DNA from: Clostridia bacterium
GTDB taxonomy: Bacteria; Bacillota; Clostridia; Christensenellales; Aristaeellaceae
Assembly: GCA_017463245.1 (NCBI GenBank)
Contig: JAFTPN010000085.1
Coordinates: 1 to 51,945 of the forward strand
DNA length: 51,945 bases
Direction of reading: 5' to 3'
The position numbers and the translations under genes were made by a program. The notes beneath the pieces were generated by a model that saw only the letters and a program-made list of their open reading frames with translations, was not told the origin of the DNA and searched no databases. Positions within the stretch are counted from its first letter, which is position 1, and each line of letters begins with the position of its first letter. Of the stretch, positions 33,681-42,393 are shown piece after piece.

Positions 33681-34502
33681 TTAAATCACCAGCAGCAGGC
33701 GGTAGGAGAAGATGACGAGGGCGACGAAGAGGACGGAGTCCATGCGGTCGAGCATGCCGCCGTGGCCGGGGAAGAGGTTGGAGAAGTCCTTGATGCCGCA
33801 ATGGCGCTTGACCAGGGAGGCGAAGAGGTCGCCCATCTGTCCGGCGACGCCGCCCAGGATGCCCAGGGCGATATAACCCCAGAGGGTGGGAAGCAGGGCG
33901 CGGGTGGCGGGATCGCAGCAGAGCCAGGCCACGCCGCCCACCATAAGGCTGCCGATGAGGCTGCCCGCCAGGCCGGCAATGGCGCCGGAAATGGTTTTGT
34001 TGGGGCTCACAGCGGGGCAGAACTTGGGGCCGCCCACGCGGCTGCCCACCAGGAAGGCCATGGTGTCGCCCATGACGGGGATGACGAACATCAGCGACAG
34101 CAGCACCACAGACAGCGCCTTGGGCTGCACCAGCGCCAGGGCGATGAGGCACATGCCCGGCAGCACGATGGTGATCAGCGGCATGACGCTGACCAGGATA
34201 TCCTCCAGCTTGGGCTCGCTGCGGAACATGACGCACACGCCGGTGACCATGCACACGGTGATAAGGATGGGGATGATCACGGAGGTGTTGAAGATCAGCG
34301 TCAGGGGGATCGAGAGGGCCATGCCGATCCAGGTGGGCAGCGCAATGGGGCGATGCCCCTTCAGCGCCAGGGCGTGATACTCCTCATACACCGCAAAGCA
34401 GATGCAGATAAAGGCTGCCACGCTCAGCACGGCGCCGCCAAAGTACATCAGCACGGAAAGGAGAACGATCAGCAGGCCAGCTGTGATATATCTCTGTTTC
34501 AT
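33681..34502 (-). CDS. cdsA: Phosphatidate cytidylyltransferase
   Basis: A 273-residue membrane enzyme with about seven helices that makes CDP-diacylglycerol, the precursor of phospholipids. The C-terminal CdsA signature is clear: SLVKRHCGIKDFSNLFPGHG followed by GMLDRMDS, and SPNKTISGA lies before it. It follows uppS by about 40 bases in the same operon. Confidence 0.96.
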   Translation of the reverse strand: MKQRYITAGLLIVLLSVLMYFGGAVLSVAAFICICFAVYEEYHALALKGHRPIALPTWIGMALSIPLTLIFNTSVIIPILITVCMVTGVCVMFRSEPKLEDILVSVMPLITIVLPGMCLIALALVQPKALSVVLLSLMFVIPVMGDTMAFLVGSRVGGPKFCPAVSPNKTISGAIAGLAGSLIGSLMVGGVAWLCCDPATRALLPTLWGYIALGILGGVAGQMGDLFASLVKRHCGIKDFSNLFPGHGGMLDRMDSVLFVALVIFSYRLLLVI

Positions 34503-34543
34503 AATGTTCCTCGACTTTCATAGCATAACCGGGAGGGGACGGA

Positions 34544-35305
34544 TTATTTCAGACGACCGCCAAAGCGGCGCTCGCGGCCACCGAAGGCGATGAGGGCTTC
34601 GTCGTAATCCTGCACGGAGAAGTCCGGCCACAGCACCGTGGGAAACAGAAACTCCGCATAGGCGCATTGATACAGAAGGAAGTTGGACAGGCGCATTTCG
34701 CCGCTGGTGCGGATCATGAGATCCACGTCCGGCTGGCCGCGGGTGTAGAGGTGGTCGGCCAGGGTCTTTTCGTTGATCATGGAGGGGGAGAGCTCCCCGG
34801 TCTGCACCAGCATGGCCAGCTCCTGGGCAGCGCGCACCAGTTCGGCGCGGCCGCCATAGTTCAGGGCGATGTTCAGCTTCAGGCCGGTGTTTTTGCCGGT
34901 GCGTTCCTCGGCCTGCAAAAGCACCTCGCGCTGCTTGGGGGGCAGGTCGGCCTTGTCGCCCAGGATCAGGATGCGGACGTTCTTGGCGTCCAATTCGTCG
35001 ATCTCCGAGGCGAAGAAGTCCAGGATCAGCTGCATCAGCGCGGCGACTTCCTCCTTGGAGCGGTTCCAGTTCTCGGTGGAGAAGGCGTAGATGCTCAGGG
35101 CCTCAATGCCCAGGTCGTCGGTGTGGCGGATGATCTCCCGCAGGGTCTCGGTGCCCTGGCGATGCCCCATGGCCACGTTGAGCTTGTGCTTTTTTGCCCA
35201 GCGGCCGTTGCCATCCATGATGATGGCCACGTGCCGGGGCAGCTTTTTGAAGTCCTGGCGGGTCTTGGGCGGCTTGCGTTTGGCAAAAGTCCACATACAG
35301 TTCAT
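34544..35305 (-). CDS. uppS: Isoprenyl transferase (undecaprenyl diphosphate synthase)
   Basis: A 253-residue cis-prenyltransferase that makes the lipid carrier for peptidoglycan synthesis. The catalytic HVAIIMDGNGRWAKK motif, STENWNRS, LNYGGRAEL, and DLMIRTSGEMRLSNFLL are all present. Start choice: ATG 35305 has GAGG close by, but ATG 35296 has better spacing; the conserved region begins well after both. Belongs to the frr-uppS-cdsA-dxr-rseP order. Confidence 0.96.
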   Translation of the reverse strand: MNCMWTFAKRKPPKTRQDFKKLPRHVAIIMDGNGRWAKKHKLNVAMGHRQGTETLREIIRHTDDLGIEALSIYAFSTENWNRSKEEVAALMQLILDFFASEIDELDAKNVRILILGDKADLPPKQREVLLQAEERTGKNTGLKLNIALNYGGRAELVRAAQELAMLVQTGELSPSMINEKTLADHLYTRGQPDVDLMIRTSGEMRLSNFLLYQCAYAEFLFPTVLWPDFSVQDYDEALIAFGGRERRFGGRLK

Positions 35306-35360
35306 ATTCCTCATTTGATTGACAAATGCGTAAGCCCCCAGGGAGCCTACGCATCGTCGA

Positions 35361-35558
35361 TTATTCCTTGGGAGTGGCGTCCATAAAGGAGCTGACTGTC
35401 CACTGGCCTTCGCGCACACGAATCACGCGGAGCGTGCCTTCGCTTCGCTGGCCGCGGGGTGCCTGGGTGGCAATGATCTCCGGCTCGGCCAGGCCTTCTG
35501 CCCGGCAAAGGGCGAGGGCGTCGTCCAGGGGCATGCCAAGCACATTCACAGCGGACAT
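35361..35558 (-). CDS. small PASTA-like domain protein
   Basis: A 65-residue protein coupled to frr by TGATG overlap (its ATG at 35558 shares a base with the frr stop). The sequence VLGMPLDDALALCRAEGLAE followed by PEIIATQAPRG fits a single PASTA-type fold (Gxxxx-A-x-L-x-x-x-G-L), without signal peptide or kinase. PASTA repeats usually sense cell wall fragments outside the cell, so a lone cytoplasmic copy inserted between frr and uppS is unusual. Function unknown. Confidence 0.7.
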   Translation of the reverse strand: MSAVNVLGMPLDDALALCRAEGLAEPEIIATQAPRGQRSEGTLRVIRVREGQWTVSSFMDATPKE

Positions 35559-36118
35559 CAAATCTCCATGATCTCCTTTTCCTTGGCGGCGCACACAGCG
35601 TCCACATCCTTGATGGCCTTGTCGGTCAGCTTCTGGGCTTCTTCCTCACCCTTGCGCTGGTCGTCCTCGGTGATCACGGAATCCTTCTTGAGCTTCTTGA
35701 TCTGCTCAATGGCGTCGCGGCGGATGGCGCGGACGGCCACCTTGGCTTCCTCGGCGCCCTTGCGGGCCACCTTGGTCAGCTCCTTGCGGCGCTCCTCATT
35801 CAGCTCGGGGAAGACCAGACGGATGATCTTGCCGTCGTTGGAGGGGTTCAGACCCAGGTCGCTCTTCTGGATGGCCTTCTCGATCTCCTTGATCATGCTG
35901 GACTCCCAGGGAGCGATGACCAGCATGCGGGGTTCGGGAGAGGACACATTGCCCACCTGGTTGATGGGGGTGGGGGTGCCGTAGTAATCCACGGTGATGC
36001 GATCCAGCAGCTGGGGATTGGCGCGGCCGGCGCGCAGGGACTGCATATCACGCTGATAAACGGAGCAGGACTTGCTCATCTTTTCCTTGGCGGTGTTCAG
36101 AATGGCTTTCATAGGCAT
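35558..36118 (-). CDS. frr: Ribosome recycling factor
   Basis: A 186-residue factor that, with EF-G, splits terminated ribosomes. The family motif SLRAGRANPQLLDRITVDYYG and the helical C-terminus (RRDAIEQIKKLKK) are intact, and length is exact for the family (185). AAGGAGG precedes ATG 36118. It is first in the operon here; the usual upstream partner pyrH is about 13.7 kb away. Confidence 0.98.
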   Translation of the reverse strand: MPMKAILNTAKEKMSKSCSVYQRDMQSLRAGRANPQLLDRITVDYYGTPTPINQVGNVSSPEPRMLVIAPWESSMIKEIEKAIQKSDLGLNPSNDGKIIRLVFPELNEERRKELTKVARKGAEEAKVAVRAIRRDAIEQIKKLKKDSVITEDDQRKGEEEAQKLTDKAIKDVDAVCAAKEKEIMEI

Positions 36119-36158
36119 AGATCAAAAACCTCCTTGAGGATGAATTGTCGATACATCT

Positions 36159-36187
36159 ATTGTAAACGTTTTTTGCCGGATTGGCAA
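36159..36187 (-). promoter_or_regulatory. promoter of the frr-uppS-cdsA operon
   Basis: -35 TTGCCA (36182-36187), 17-base spacer, -10 TACAAT (36159-36164), about 40 bases before the frr start. Confidence 0.75.
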
Positions 36188-36275
36188 GAGGGCGAGAAGG
36201 GCTTTCTTTTATTCTTCCCATTTTTCTGGGAATATGGTAAAATAGGTGTCAAGCGTACCAAAGGAGCTGATAAGG

Positions 36276-37439
36276 GTGAAACGGTTTTTTTGCCTGCTTG
36301 TGGCAGGGTGGATGCTTCTCTCCTGTGCCATGGCAGAGGAAAGCACGATCGATGCGGGCATGGCCAAGGCGTTCAAGCAGTTGAAAACCACCGGCGCCAC
36401 CGTGTATGTGGCCAAGGGCGGCAATATCGTGTATGAATACCACTATGGCTATGCCGACAAGAAAAGCAAGGAAAAAGTGAATGAGGATACCTACTTCCGC
36501 CTGGCCTCGGTGACCAAGCTGGTGGCGGGCATCCATGTGATGCAGCTGGTGGAGGACGGATTGCTGGATCTGGACGCCAGCATTGGCGACTATCTGGGCT
36601 ATGAGGTCAAGAACCTCTACTATCCCAATGTGCCCGTGACTCTGCGCCACCTGATGAGCCACACCTCCTCCCTGAGCCCCTATGGCGGGTACAGCGTTTC
36701 CAAGCGGCCTTTGCAGCAGATACTGGACGCCAGCCTGAAGCGCAAGGGCAACTGGTATAAGTATGCGCCGGGCAGCAAGTATGACTATTCCAACTTCGGC
36801 GCGGGCATCATGGGTTCGCTGGTGGAATGCGTAACGGGCAAGAACATCAACGATTCCATCACCGAGATGCTCTTCGAGCCGCTGGGCATTGATGCGGCGC
36901 TGCATCCTGCCCTGGTGGACGAGCCGGAGAAGATCGCCACCCAGTACAACGCCAGCGGCAACACCTTCAAGTCCCGCGCCAGAGCCCTGTCCAGCGACTG
37001 GGACGCCGGGGTGGATCCGGACATGCACTTCCGTATCACGGTGGGCAGCGCGTGGATGCGCGGCCGCGACCTGTGCCGCCTGGGCATGATGATGGCGCAA
37101 AAAGGTTACATGCAGATTTCGGATGCGGGGGGGGGTACACGTGTCCTGAAACACACCACCGTGCAGGAAATGATGGCTGACCAGAAGGGTCATGGCTATG
37201 TCACGGTGTCCTCGCCCTACGGCCTGTGCGTGAACCGGGTGACCAACCTGCTGGACGATCGGATGATCTACGGCCACCAGGGCCTGAGCGAGGGTGTATT
37301 GTGCAACCTGTATTGGGATCCGCAGACCCAGTTTGTGTTCGTGCTGATCTCCAACGGCTGCAACACCAACATGAACGACCGTATCGGCATTCTGTCCCGG
37401 CGGACGTTCCAGCTGGCATGGGAGGCATTCGGAGAGTAA
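36276..37439 (+). CDS. Serine hydrolase of the class C beta-lactamase/DD-peptidase family
   Basis: A 387-residue exported protein. The GTG start (36276) follows AAAGGAG by nine bases and leads into a signal peptide (FFCLLVAGWMLLSCAMA). Catalytic motifs are SVTK (Ser and Lys, about residue 85), YSN in KYDYSNFG, and GHQG near the C-terminus in the place of the KTG/HxG element. This family includes penicillin-binding-protein-like esterases and peptidases, so beta-lactam resistance should not be assumed. A nine-G run lies in the coding sequence at 37127-37135. It is followed by a strong hairpin and a terminator. Confidence 0.88.
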   Translation: MKRFFCLLVAGWMLLSCAMAEESTIDAGMAKAFKQLKTTGATVYVAKGGNIVYEYHYGYADKKSKEKVNEDTYFRLASVTKLVAGIHVMQLVEDGLLDLDASIGDYLGYEVKNLYYPNVPVTLRHLMSHTSSLSPYGGYSVSKRPLQQILDASLKRKGNWYKYAPGSKYDYSNFGAGIMGSLVECVTGKNINDSITEMLFEPLGIDAALHPALVDEPEKIATQYNASGNTFKSRARALSSDWDAGVDPDMHFRITVGSAWMRGRDLCRLGMMMAQKGYMQISDAGGGTRVLKHTTVQEMMADQKGHGYVTVSSPYGLCVNRVTNLLDDRMIYGHQGLSEGVLCNLYWDPQTQFVFVLISNGCNTNMNDRIGILSRRTFQLAWEAFGE

Positions 37440-37479
37440 GAGCGGAGCGGACGTAAGCTCAGCAGACGAGTGCACTCGC

Positions 37480-37517
37480 GTTCTCCCTCAGTCGCCGTAA
37501 GGCGACTGAGGGAGAAC
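37480..37517. repeat. perfect 17-bp hairpin
   Basis: GTTCTCCCTCAGTCGCC and its exact inverse are separated by GTAA. There is no T-run. It lies between the serine hydrolase stop and the terminator at 37533, and may be a decayed or short member of the palindromic repeat family. Confidence 0.7.
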
Positions 37518-37532
37518 GCGTGGTAACATAAG

Positions 37533-37560
37533 GGCGGCGTGTATGTTCACGCCGCCTTTT
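37533..37560 (+). terminator. terminator of the serine hydrolase gene
   Basis: GGCGGCGTG pairs with CACGCCGCC, followed by TTTT. Confidence 0.75.
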
Positions 37561-37592
37561 GCGCAACCTTCTTTCCGGGAGGTTGTGCTGCC

Positions 37593-37877
37593 ATGAAGGA
37601 ATGCCGGGAGGATTTGGCGAAAAAGATGGAGGAATACCTGCACCGCATGGAGCAGCTGCATCTGACGGAGTACCTGGCCTATGTCAGCGACCGCAGGCGG
37701 CTGATGCGCAGCCACTTCCTGGGCGGGCTGGCGCGGGGCGTGGGCATGGCCATCGGTTTCACGGTGCTGGGCGCAGTGCTGGTGATCCTCCTGCGCCACC
37801 TGGCCGAGCAGAACCTGCCCCTCATTGGCGATTTTCTGGCGCAGATCGTGACCGTGGTGCAGCGGAGATTGGAGTAA
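37593..37877 (+). CDS. DUF5665 family small membrane protein
   Basis: A 94-residue protein with a charged helical N-terminus (about 1-40), then HFLGGLARGVGMAIGFTVLGAVLVILL forming one or two membrane helices, and NLPLIGDFLAQIV. This matches a conserved Bacillota family of unknown function (DUF5665). The ATG follows GGGAGG by about ten bases. It ends two bases before lspA, so the two are coupled. Confidence 0.8.
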   Translation: MKECREDLAKKMEEYLHRMEQLHLTEYLAYVSDRRRLMRSHFLGGLARGVGMAIGFTVLGAVLVILLRHLAEQNLPLIGDFLAQIVTVVQRRLE

Positions 37878-37879
37878 GT

Positions 37880-38353
37880 ATGCGGAAATATGGCTGGATC
37901 GCCCTGGTGGTGCTGGCGCTGGATCAGCTGAGCAAGCTGGCCGTGCAGCGCCTGACGCAGGCGGTGGTGCTCCTTCCCGGCGTGCTGGGGCTGCGCTATG
38001 CCGAGAACACCGGCATGGCCTTCAGCCTGCTGTCGGGCAGGCCATGGCTGCTGGGGCTGCTCAGCGGGGCGGTGATCATCGCCGGTTTTGCGGTGCTGCG
38101 GCGCTATCAGCTGGGGCGGCTGGCCAGCGTGGCCGCCATGCTGATGCTGGGCGGCGCTGTGGGCAATATGCTGGATCGGCTGCTGCGCGGCTATGTGATC
38201 GATATGTTTGAAGTGCTGTTTGTGAGGTTTGCCGTTTTCAACGTGGCAGACGCGGCGCTCACCGTGGGCTGCGGCCTGATGATCATTTCCCTGATGCTGA
38301 TACCGAAGGATTGGAGCAAGAAGCATGGAGATACTCAAGGAAACCCTGTTTGA
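37880..38353 (+). CDS. lspA: Lipoprotein signal peptidase (signal peptidase II)
   Basis: A 157-residue membrane aspartic protease with four helices that removes signal peptides from prolipoproteins, such as the PrsA-like protein encoded here. Family motifs AENTGMAFS, GNMLDR (first catalytic Asp) and FAVFNVADAAL (second catalytic Asp) are intact. The gene overlaps rluD by 29 bases; the lspA-rluD pair is common in Bacillota. Confidence 0.96.
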   Translation: MRKYGWIALVVLALDQLSKLAVQRLTQAVVLLPGVLGLRYAENTGMAFSLLSGRPWLLGLLSGAVIIAGFAVLRRYQLGRLASVAAMLMLGGAVGNMLDRLLRGYVIDMFEVLFVRFAVFNVADAALTVGCGLMIISLMLIPKDWSKKHGDTQGNPV

Positions 38354-39239
38354 GGCCGTGGGCGATGGCCGCCGCCTGGATGTGCTGCTGTCCGAAACCA
38401 CAGGGCTGACCCGCTCCCGGGTGGCCACGCTGATGGAGGACGGATTGTGCCTGGTGGACGGCAAGACCGAGAAAAAGGCTGGCACCAAGGCCAAGCCCGG
38501 CCAGCAGGTGCGCCTCACGCTGCCCGCGCCCAAGCCTGCCATTCCCCAGGCGGAGGACATCCCCCTGGAAATCCTCTATGAGGACGCCGACCTGGCCGTG
38601 GTGGTGAAGCCCTGCGGCATGGTGGTGCATCCCGCTGCGGGCAACGAGGACGGCACCCTGGTGAATGCCCTGCTGCACCACCTGGACAGCCTGGGCGGCA
38701 TCGGGGGCGAATTGCGCCCGGGCATCGTCCATCGGCTGGACAAGGACACCTCCGGCCTGCTGCTGGTGGCCAAGAACGACGCCGCCCAGCTGGCCCTGAG
38801 CCAGCAGCTCCAGGATCGTGCCATGGAAAAGCACTACCGGGCGCTGGTGGATGGCGGCTTCAAGGAGGATGCAGGCCGGGTGAACGAACCCATCGCCCGC
38901 AGCAAGAAGGACAGAAAAAAGATGGCCATTGACCCGGAAGGCCGGGAGGCCATCACCGATTGGCAGGTGCTTGCCCGCGGGCGCGGCGTGACCCTGGTGG
39001 ACGTGCATATCCTCACCGGGCGCACCCATCAAATTCGCGTCCACATGAAGCACCTGGGGCACCCCGTCTGCGGCGACCCCATCTACGGCAGCCCCCGTGG
39101 CGCCAAGGTTCCCCGGCTGATGCTCCACGCCTACTCCCTGGCCTTTACCCATCCCACCACCGGCGAGCGCATGACCTTCACCGCGCCGCTGCCGGTGGAG
39201 TTCGTGAAGGGGATGCACAGCCACGGCATTGATATCTGA
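38325..39239 (+). CDS. rluD: RluA-family 23S rRNA pseudouridine synthase (RluD-like)
   Basis: A 304-residue enzyme that makes pseudouridines in large-subunit rRNA. An S4 RNA-binding domain (about 15-70) precedes the catalytic domain, which has the HRLDKDTSGLLLVAK motif (catalytic Asp about residue 140) and GRTHQIRVHMKHLGHPV. The short S4 linker and length fit RluD/YlyB. A terminator follows immediately. Confidence 0.94.
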   Translation: MEILKETLFEAVGDGRRLDVLLSETTGLTRSRVATLMEDGLCLVDGKTEKKAGTKAKPGQQVRLTLPAPKPAIPQAEDIPLEILYEDADLAVVVKPCGMVVHPAAGNEDGTLVNALLHHLDSLGGIGGELRPGIVHRLDKDTSGLLLVAKNDAAQLALSQQLQDRAMEKHYRALVDGGFKEDAGRVNEPIARSKKDRKKMAIDPEGREAITDWQVLARGRGVTLVDVHILTGRTHQIRVHMKHLGHPVCGDPIYGSPRGAKVPRLMLHAYSLAFTHPTTGERMTFTAPLPVEFVKGMHSHGIDI

Positions 39240-39262
39240 TCCGCCTGCACGGCGGATTTTTT
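39239..39262 (+). terminator. terminator of the lspA-rluD unit
   Basis: ATCCGCC pairs with GGCGGAT around TGCAC, followed by TTTTT. It overlaps the end of the convergent cwlD gene. Confidence 0.8.
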
Positions 39263-40022
39263 ACTTGATCTGCTGCGCCAGAGCCGCATATTCCTCCACA
39301 CCCTCTGCCACGGCCTCGCCTAACTTTTCCTGATACGTCCCGGAGAGCAGCAGCTTTTCCTCTGCGGCGTTGGAAATGAACCCGCACTCGATGAGCACGG
39401 ACGGCACATCTAATTGCAGGATGAAGTAATCCCCGGCCAGGGCGGCACGGTGCTTCCTGGGCTGGAGACGGGCGATGAGCGCCTCCTGCATGGTGCCGGC
39501 CAGCAGACGGCCGCTGTCGCAGCCCTGGCGGTAGAACACCTGGGGGCCGGACTGGGTACGGTCGCGGTATTCGTTCATGTGGATGGACAGCACCATGTCC
39601 ACCTTGGCCTCCACGGCCAGCGCCACCCGGTTTTCCATATCCTCCCGCTTCATGGTTTTGTTTGCCGGGCGGGAGTCGCTGCACAAGTCCTCATCCCCGG
39701 TGCGGGTCATGAACACCGCCGCGCCGCGCTGGGTGAGGGCTTTTTCGACCTGCCTGGCCACGGCCAGGTTGATCTCCTTCTCCCACGTGCCGCTGTCCCG
39801 GGCGCGGGCGCCGCCGTCATAGCCGCCGTGGCCAGCATCCACCAGGATGTGCCAGCCGGTGAGGGGCAGCACCGCAGCGGGGGACTCCGCCTCCACCGGC
39901 GCGGGAGCTGGCGGCGCATATTTGTGGAATGCCGCTACCGCTGTAAAAATGCCCAGCAGCACGATGAGCAGCACCGCCATGGTCAGTTTGCGCTCGCCTT
40001 TGTGTCCTGGCAGACATTGCAT
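39261..40022 (-). CDS. cwlD: N-acetylmuramoyl-L-alanine amidase, CwlD-like
   Basis: A 253-residue zinc amidase (Amidase_3). An N-terminal membrane anchor (about 14-32) and a Pro-rich linker precede the catalytic domain: ILVDAGHGGYDGGA (first zinc His), the Glu in EKEINLAVA, SIHMNEY (second His), and VLIECGFISN near the end. Size and architecture fit CwlD, which with PdaA makes muramic lactam in spore cortex, consistent with yabP and yabQ in this window. A general autolysin is possible. ATG 40022 follows GGAGGTGA. Confidence 0.88.
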   Translation of the reverse strand: MQCLPGHKGERKLTMAVLLIVLLGIFTAVAAFHKYAPPAPAPVEAESPAAVLPLTGWHILVDAGHGGYDGGARARDSGTWEKEINLAVARQVEKALTQRGAAVFMTRTGDEDLCSDSRPANKTMKREDMENRVALAVEAKVDMVLSIHMNEYRDRTQSGPQVFYRQGCDSGRLLAGTMQEALIARLQPRKHRAALAGDYFILQLDVPSVLIECGFISNAAEEKLLLSGTYQEKLGEAVAEGVEEYAALAQQIK

Positions 40023-40056
40023 GGGATCACCTCCGCAGGAAGTGTATGCGGGAGGA

Positions 40057-40460
40057 GAATTCAGAATTCGGAATGCGGAATGCGGAATTCGGAATTGAGA
40101 GTGTGGGCGGGCAATCGCAGATCGCCCCCACATTTGCATTGTCATGCAATTTGGCACGTCATGCGAGTTTCCACCTCATCAGTCGCCTAAAGGCGACAGC
40201 TTCCCCTCAAGGGGAAGCCATAGTGCGTGGCCATGCAAAAGCCTTCCCCTTGAGGGGAAGGTGGCCGAAGGCCGGATGAGGTGGAAAGCTGCTTCCCCTG
40301 CGTCGCGGCGCGACCGTATTCGCGCCGTGACCCCATCTCGGAGATCACCCAGCACCGCTCACCCCGAATGGGATTCGAAAGGGTCGAAGACCCTTCGCGG
40401 GTTGTCAGGGCAGAGCCCTGACCGGGAGTGCAGAGGGCAGCGCCCTCTGCCTCTGGTGGG
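40057..40460. repeat. mosaic palindromic repeat array H
   Basis: In order: AATTCGGAAT-type module (40057-40098), GCGGGCAATCGCAGATCGCCC (about 40106-40132), the TTTCCACCTCATC..GATGAGGTGGAAAG element (40168-40288), GCGTCGCGGCGCGACCG..GTGACCCC (40295-40333), and AAAGGGTC/GACCCTT, CAGGGC/GCCCTG and AGAGGGC/GCCCTCT stems (40376-40460). It ends just before the mnmG promoter. No gene is visible. Confidence 0.75.
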
Positions 40461-40461
40461 G

Positions 40462-40490
40462 TTTTCATTCATGGGGTCTTGTGCTATAAT
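40462..40490 (+). promoter_or_regulatory. promoter of mnmG
   Basis: -35 TTTTCA (40462-40467), 17-base spacer, extended -10 TGTGCTATAAT with TATAAT at 40485-40490. It abuts repeat array H. Confidence 0.7.
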
Positions 40491-40518
40491 GAATCGTTAT
40501 GTGATAAGGAGGGTGATT

Positions 40519-42393
40519 ATGGCGGACATTGTGGTGATCGGCGGCGGGCATGCGGGGTGCGAGGCGGCGCTGGCTGCGGCGCGCATGGGCATGGATACGG
40601 TGCTGCTGACCTTGAACATGGACGGCATTGCCCTCATGGCCTGCAACCCGGTGATCGGCGGCTCGGCCAAGGGGCATCTGGTGAGAGAGCTGGACGCCCT
40701 GGGCGGCGAGATGGGTCGCGCCATTGACGATACCTTTTTGCAGAGCCGGATGCTGAATTTGAGCAAGGGTCCTGCTGTGCACAGCCTGCGGGCGCAGGCC
40801 GACAAGCAGGCCTATCAGAACCGGATGCGCAGGGCGCTGATGAGCCAGGAGCGGCTCACCGTGCGGCAGGGCGAGGCTGCTTCTATCGAGGTGGAGAATG
40901 GCCGCGTGCAGGCAGTGACCACCATGACCGGCCAGCGCATTGCCTGCCAGGCGGTGGTGGTGGCCAGCGGCGTGTATCTCAAGAGCCGCATCATCATCGG
41001 CGAGCATCAGCAGGAGGGCGGCCCCCAGGGGCTGATGAACGCCACCGGGCTTTCCGGCGGCCTGACTGACCTGGGCTTTGAGCTGCGCCGCTTCAAGACC
41101 GGCACCCCTGCTCGCGTGGACGTGCGCTCCATCGACTTTGACGAAATGACGCCCCAGCCCGGCGACGAGCCGGTGGTGCCCTTCTCCTTCATGACGGATC
41201 GGGCGCTGCACAACACCCACCAATGCTACCTCACCTGGACGACCCCGGAGACCCACGAGATCATCCGGCGCAACCTGCACCGGGCGCCGCTGTATTCCGG
41301 CAAGATCCACGGCGTGGGGCCCCGCTATTGCCCCAGCATCGAGGATAAGATCGTGAAGTTTGCGGACAAGGACAGGCACCAGGTCTTTCTGGAGCCGGAG
41401 GGCCGCGAGAGCCGGGAGTGGTATGTACAGGGGATGTCCACCTCCCTGCCGGAGGATGTGCAGTGGGAGATGTACCGCTCCGTTCCCGGCCTGCGGCGCT
41501 GCCAGTTGACCCGCCTGGCCTACGCCATTGAGTACGACTGCATCGACAGTCGGGAGCTGCGCCCCACGCTGGAAAGTCTGCGCATCGGCGGGTTGTTCTT
41601 CGCGGGGCAGATCAACGGCACCAGCGGCTATGAGGAAGCAGCCTGCCAGGGTCTGCTGGCGGGCATGAACGCCGCCCTGCAATTGCAGGGCAAGCAGCCC
41701 CTGGTGATCACCCGGGACATGGCCTATATCGGCGTGATGACCGACGACCTGACCACCAAGGGTACCGATGAACCCTACCGCATGATGACCTCCCGCGCGG
41801 AGCATCGCCTGCACCTGCGCCAGGACAATGCCGACCTGCGCCTGACCCACCTGGGCTATGAGGCGGGCTTGGTCACCGAGGAACGCATGGAGCGCACCCG
41901 TCAAAAGCAGCGGGACACCGCTGCCCTGCTGGACACGCTGAAGCACACCCGCTATGCCCCTGGCGAAGCCCGCGATGCCTGGCTGGAGCAGCATGGCCAG
42001 CCTGTCGCGGCCACCTCCCTGAGCGCTGAAGAGCTGCTGCGCCGCCCGGAGATCACCCTCGACCACCTGGCCGAGCTGACCCCGGAGCTGGCTGATCATC
42101 CCGTTCCCGCCAAGGAACAAGCGCAGATCGCCATCAAGTACGCTGGCTACCTGGACAAGCAGGACGCCCTCATTCGCCGCGCCCGCGCCATGGAGGATAT
42201 GCTCCTGCCGGAGGATGCGGACTACAACAGCATCTCCACCCTGCGCCTGGAAGCCCGGCAGAAGCTGACCCGTCAGCGCCCCCGCTCCCTGGCCGCCGCC
42301 AGCCGCATCCCCGGCGTATCGCCCGCGGATGTGGCGGTGCTGATGGTGTGGCTGGAAAAATGCGGAATTCGGAATGCGGAATGCGGAATTTAG
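40519..42393 (+). CDS. mnmG: tRNA uridine-5-carboxymethylaminomethyl modification enzyme MnmG (GidA)
   Basis: A 624-residue FAD enzyme that, with MnmE, modifies the wobble uridine of tRNAs. The FAD motif VIGGGHAGCEAALAAARMG, GGSAKGHLVRELDALGG, FFAGQINGTSGYEEAA and the C-terminal RIPGVSPADVAVLMVWLE are present. ATG 40519 follows AGGAGG. The last ten codons (CGIRNAECGI) do not look like MnmG: they are translated from the AATTCGGAAT-type repeat that begins at about 42360 and supplies the stop codon. The tail is beyond the conserved region, so function is probably kept. Confidence 0.97.
   Translation: MADIVVIGGGHAGCEAALAAARMGMDTVLLTLNMDGIALMACNPVIGGSAKGHLVRELDALGGEMGRAIDDTFLQSRMLNLSKGPAVHSLRAQADKQAYQNRMRRALMSQERLTVRQGEAASIEVENGRVQAVTTMTGQRIACQAVVVASGVYLKSRIIIGEHQQEGGPQGLMNATGLSGGLTDLGFELRRFKTGTPARVDVRSIDFDEMTPQPGDEPVVPFSFMTDRALHNTHQCYLTWTTPETHEIIRRNLHRAPLYSGKIHGVGPRYCPSIEDKIVKFADKDRHQVFLEPEGRESREWYVQGMSTSLPEDVQWEMYRSVPGLRRCQLTRLAYAIEYDCIDSRELRPTLESLRIGGLFFAGQINGTSGYEEAACQGLLAGMNAALQLQGKQPLVITRDMAYIGVMTDDLTTKGTDEPYRMMTSRAEHRLHLRQDNADLRLTHLGYEAGLVTEERMERTRQKQRDTAALLDTLKHTRYAPGEARDAWLEQHGQPVAATSLSAEELLRRPEITLDHLAELTPELADHPVPAKEQAQIAIKYAGYLDKQDALIRRARAMEDMLLPEDADYNSISTLRLEARQKLTRQRPRSLAAASRIPGVSPADVAVLMVWLEKCGIRNAECGI

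Noticed and set aside
36276-37439. Beta-lactamase resistance gene
   Set aside because: Only the general SxxK/YxN/HxG serine hydrolase motifs are present. The family is mostly peptidases and esterases, and nothing shows beta-lactam hydrolysis.
40057-40460. CRISPR array
   Set aside because: The repeats are different palindromic modules without regular repeat-spacer units, and no cas genes are present.
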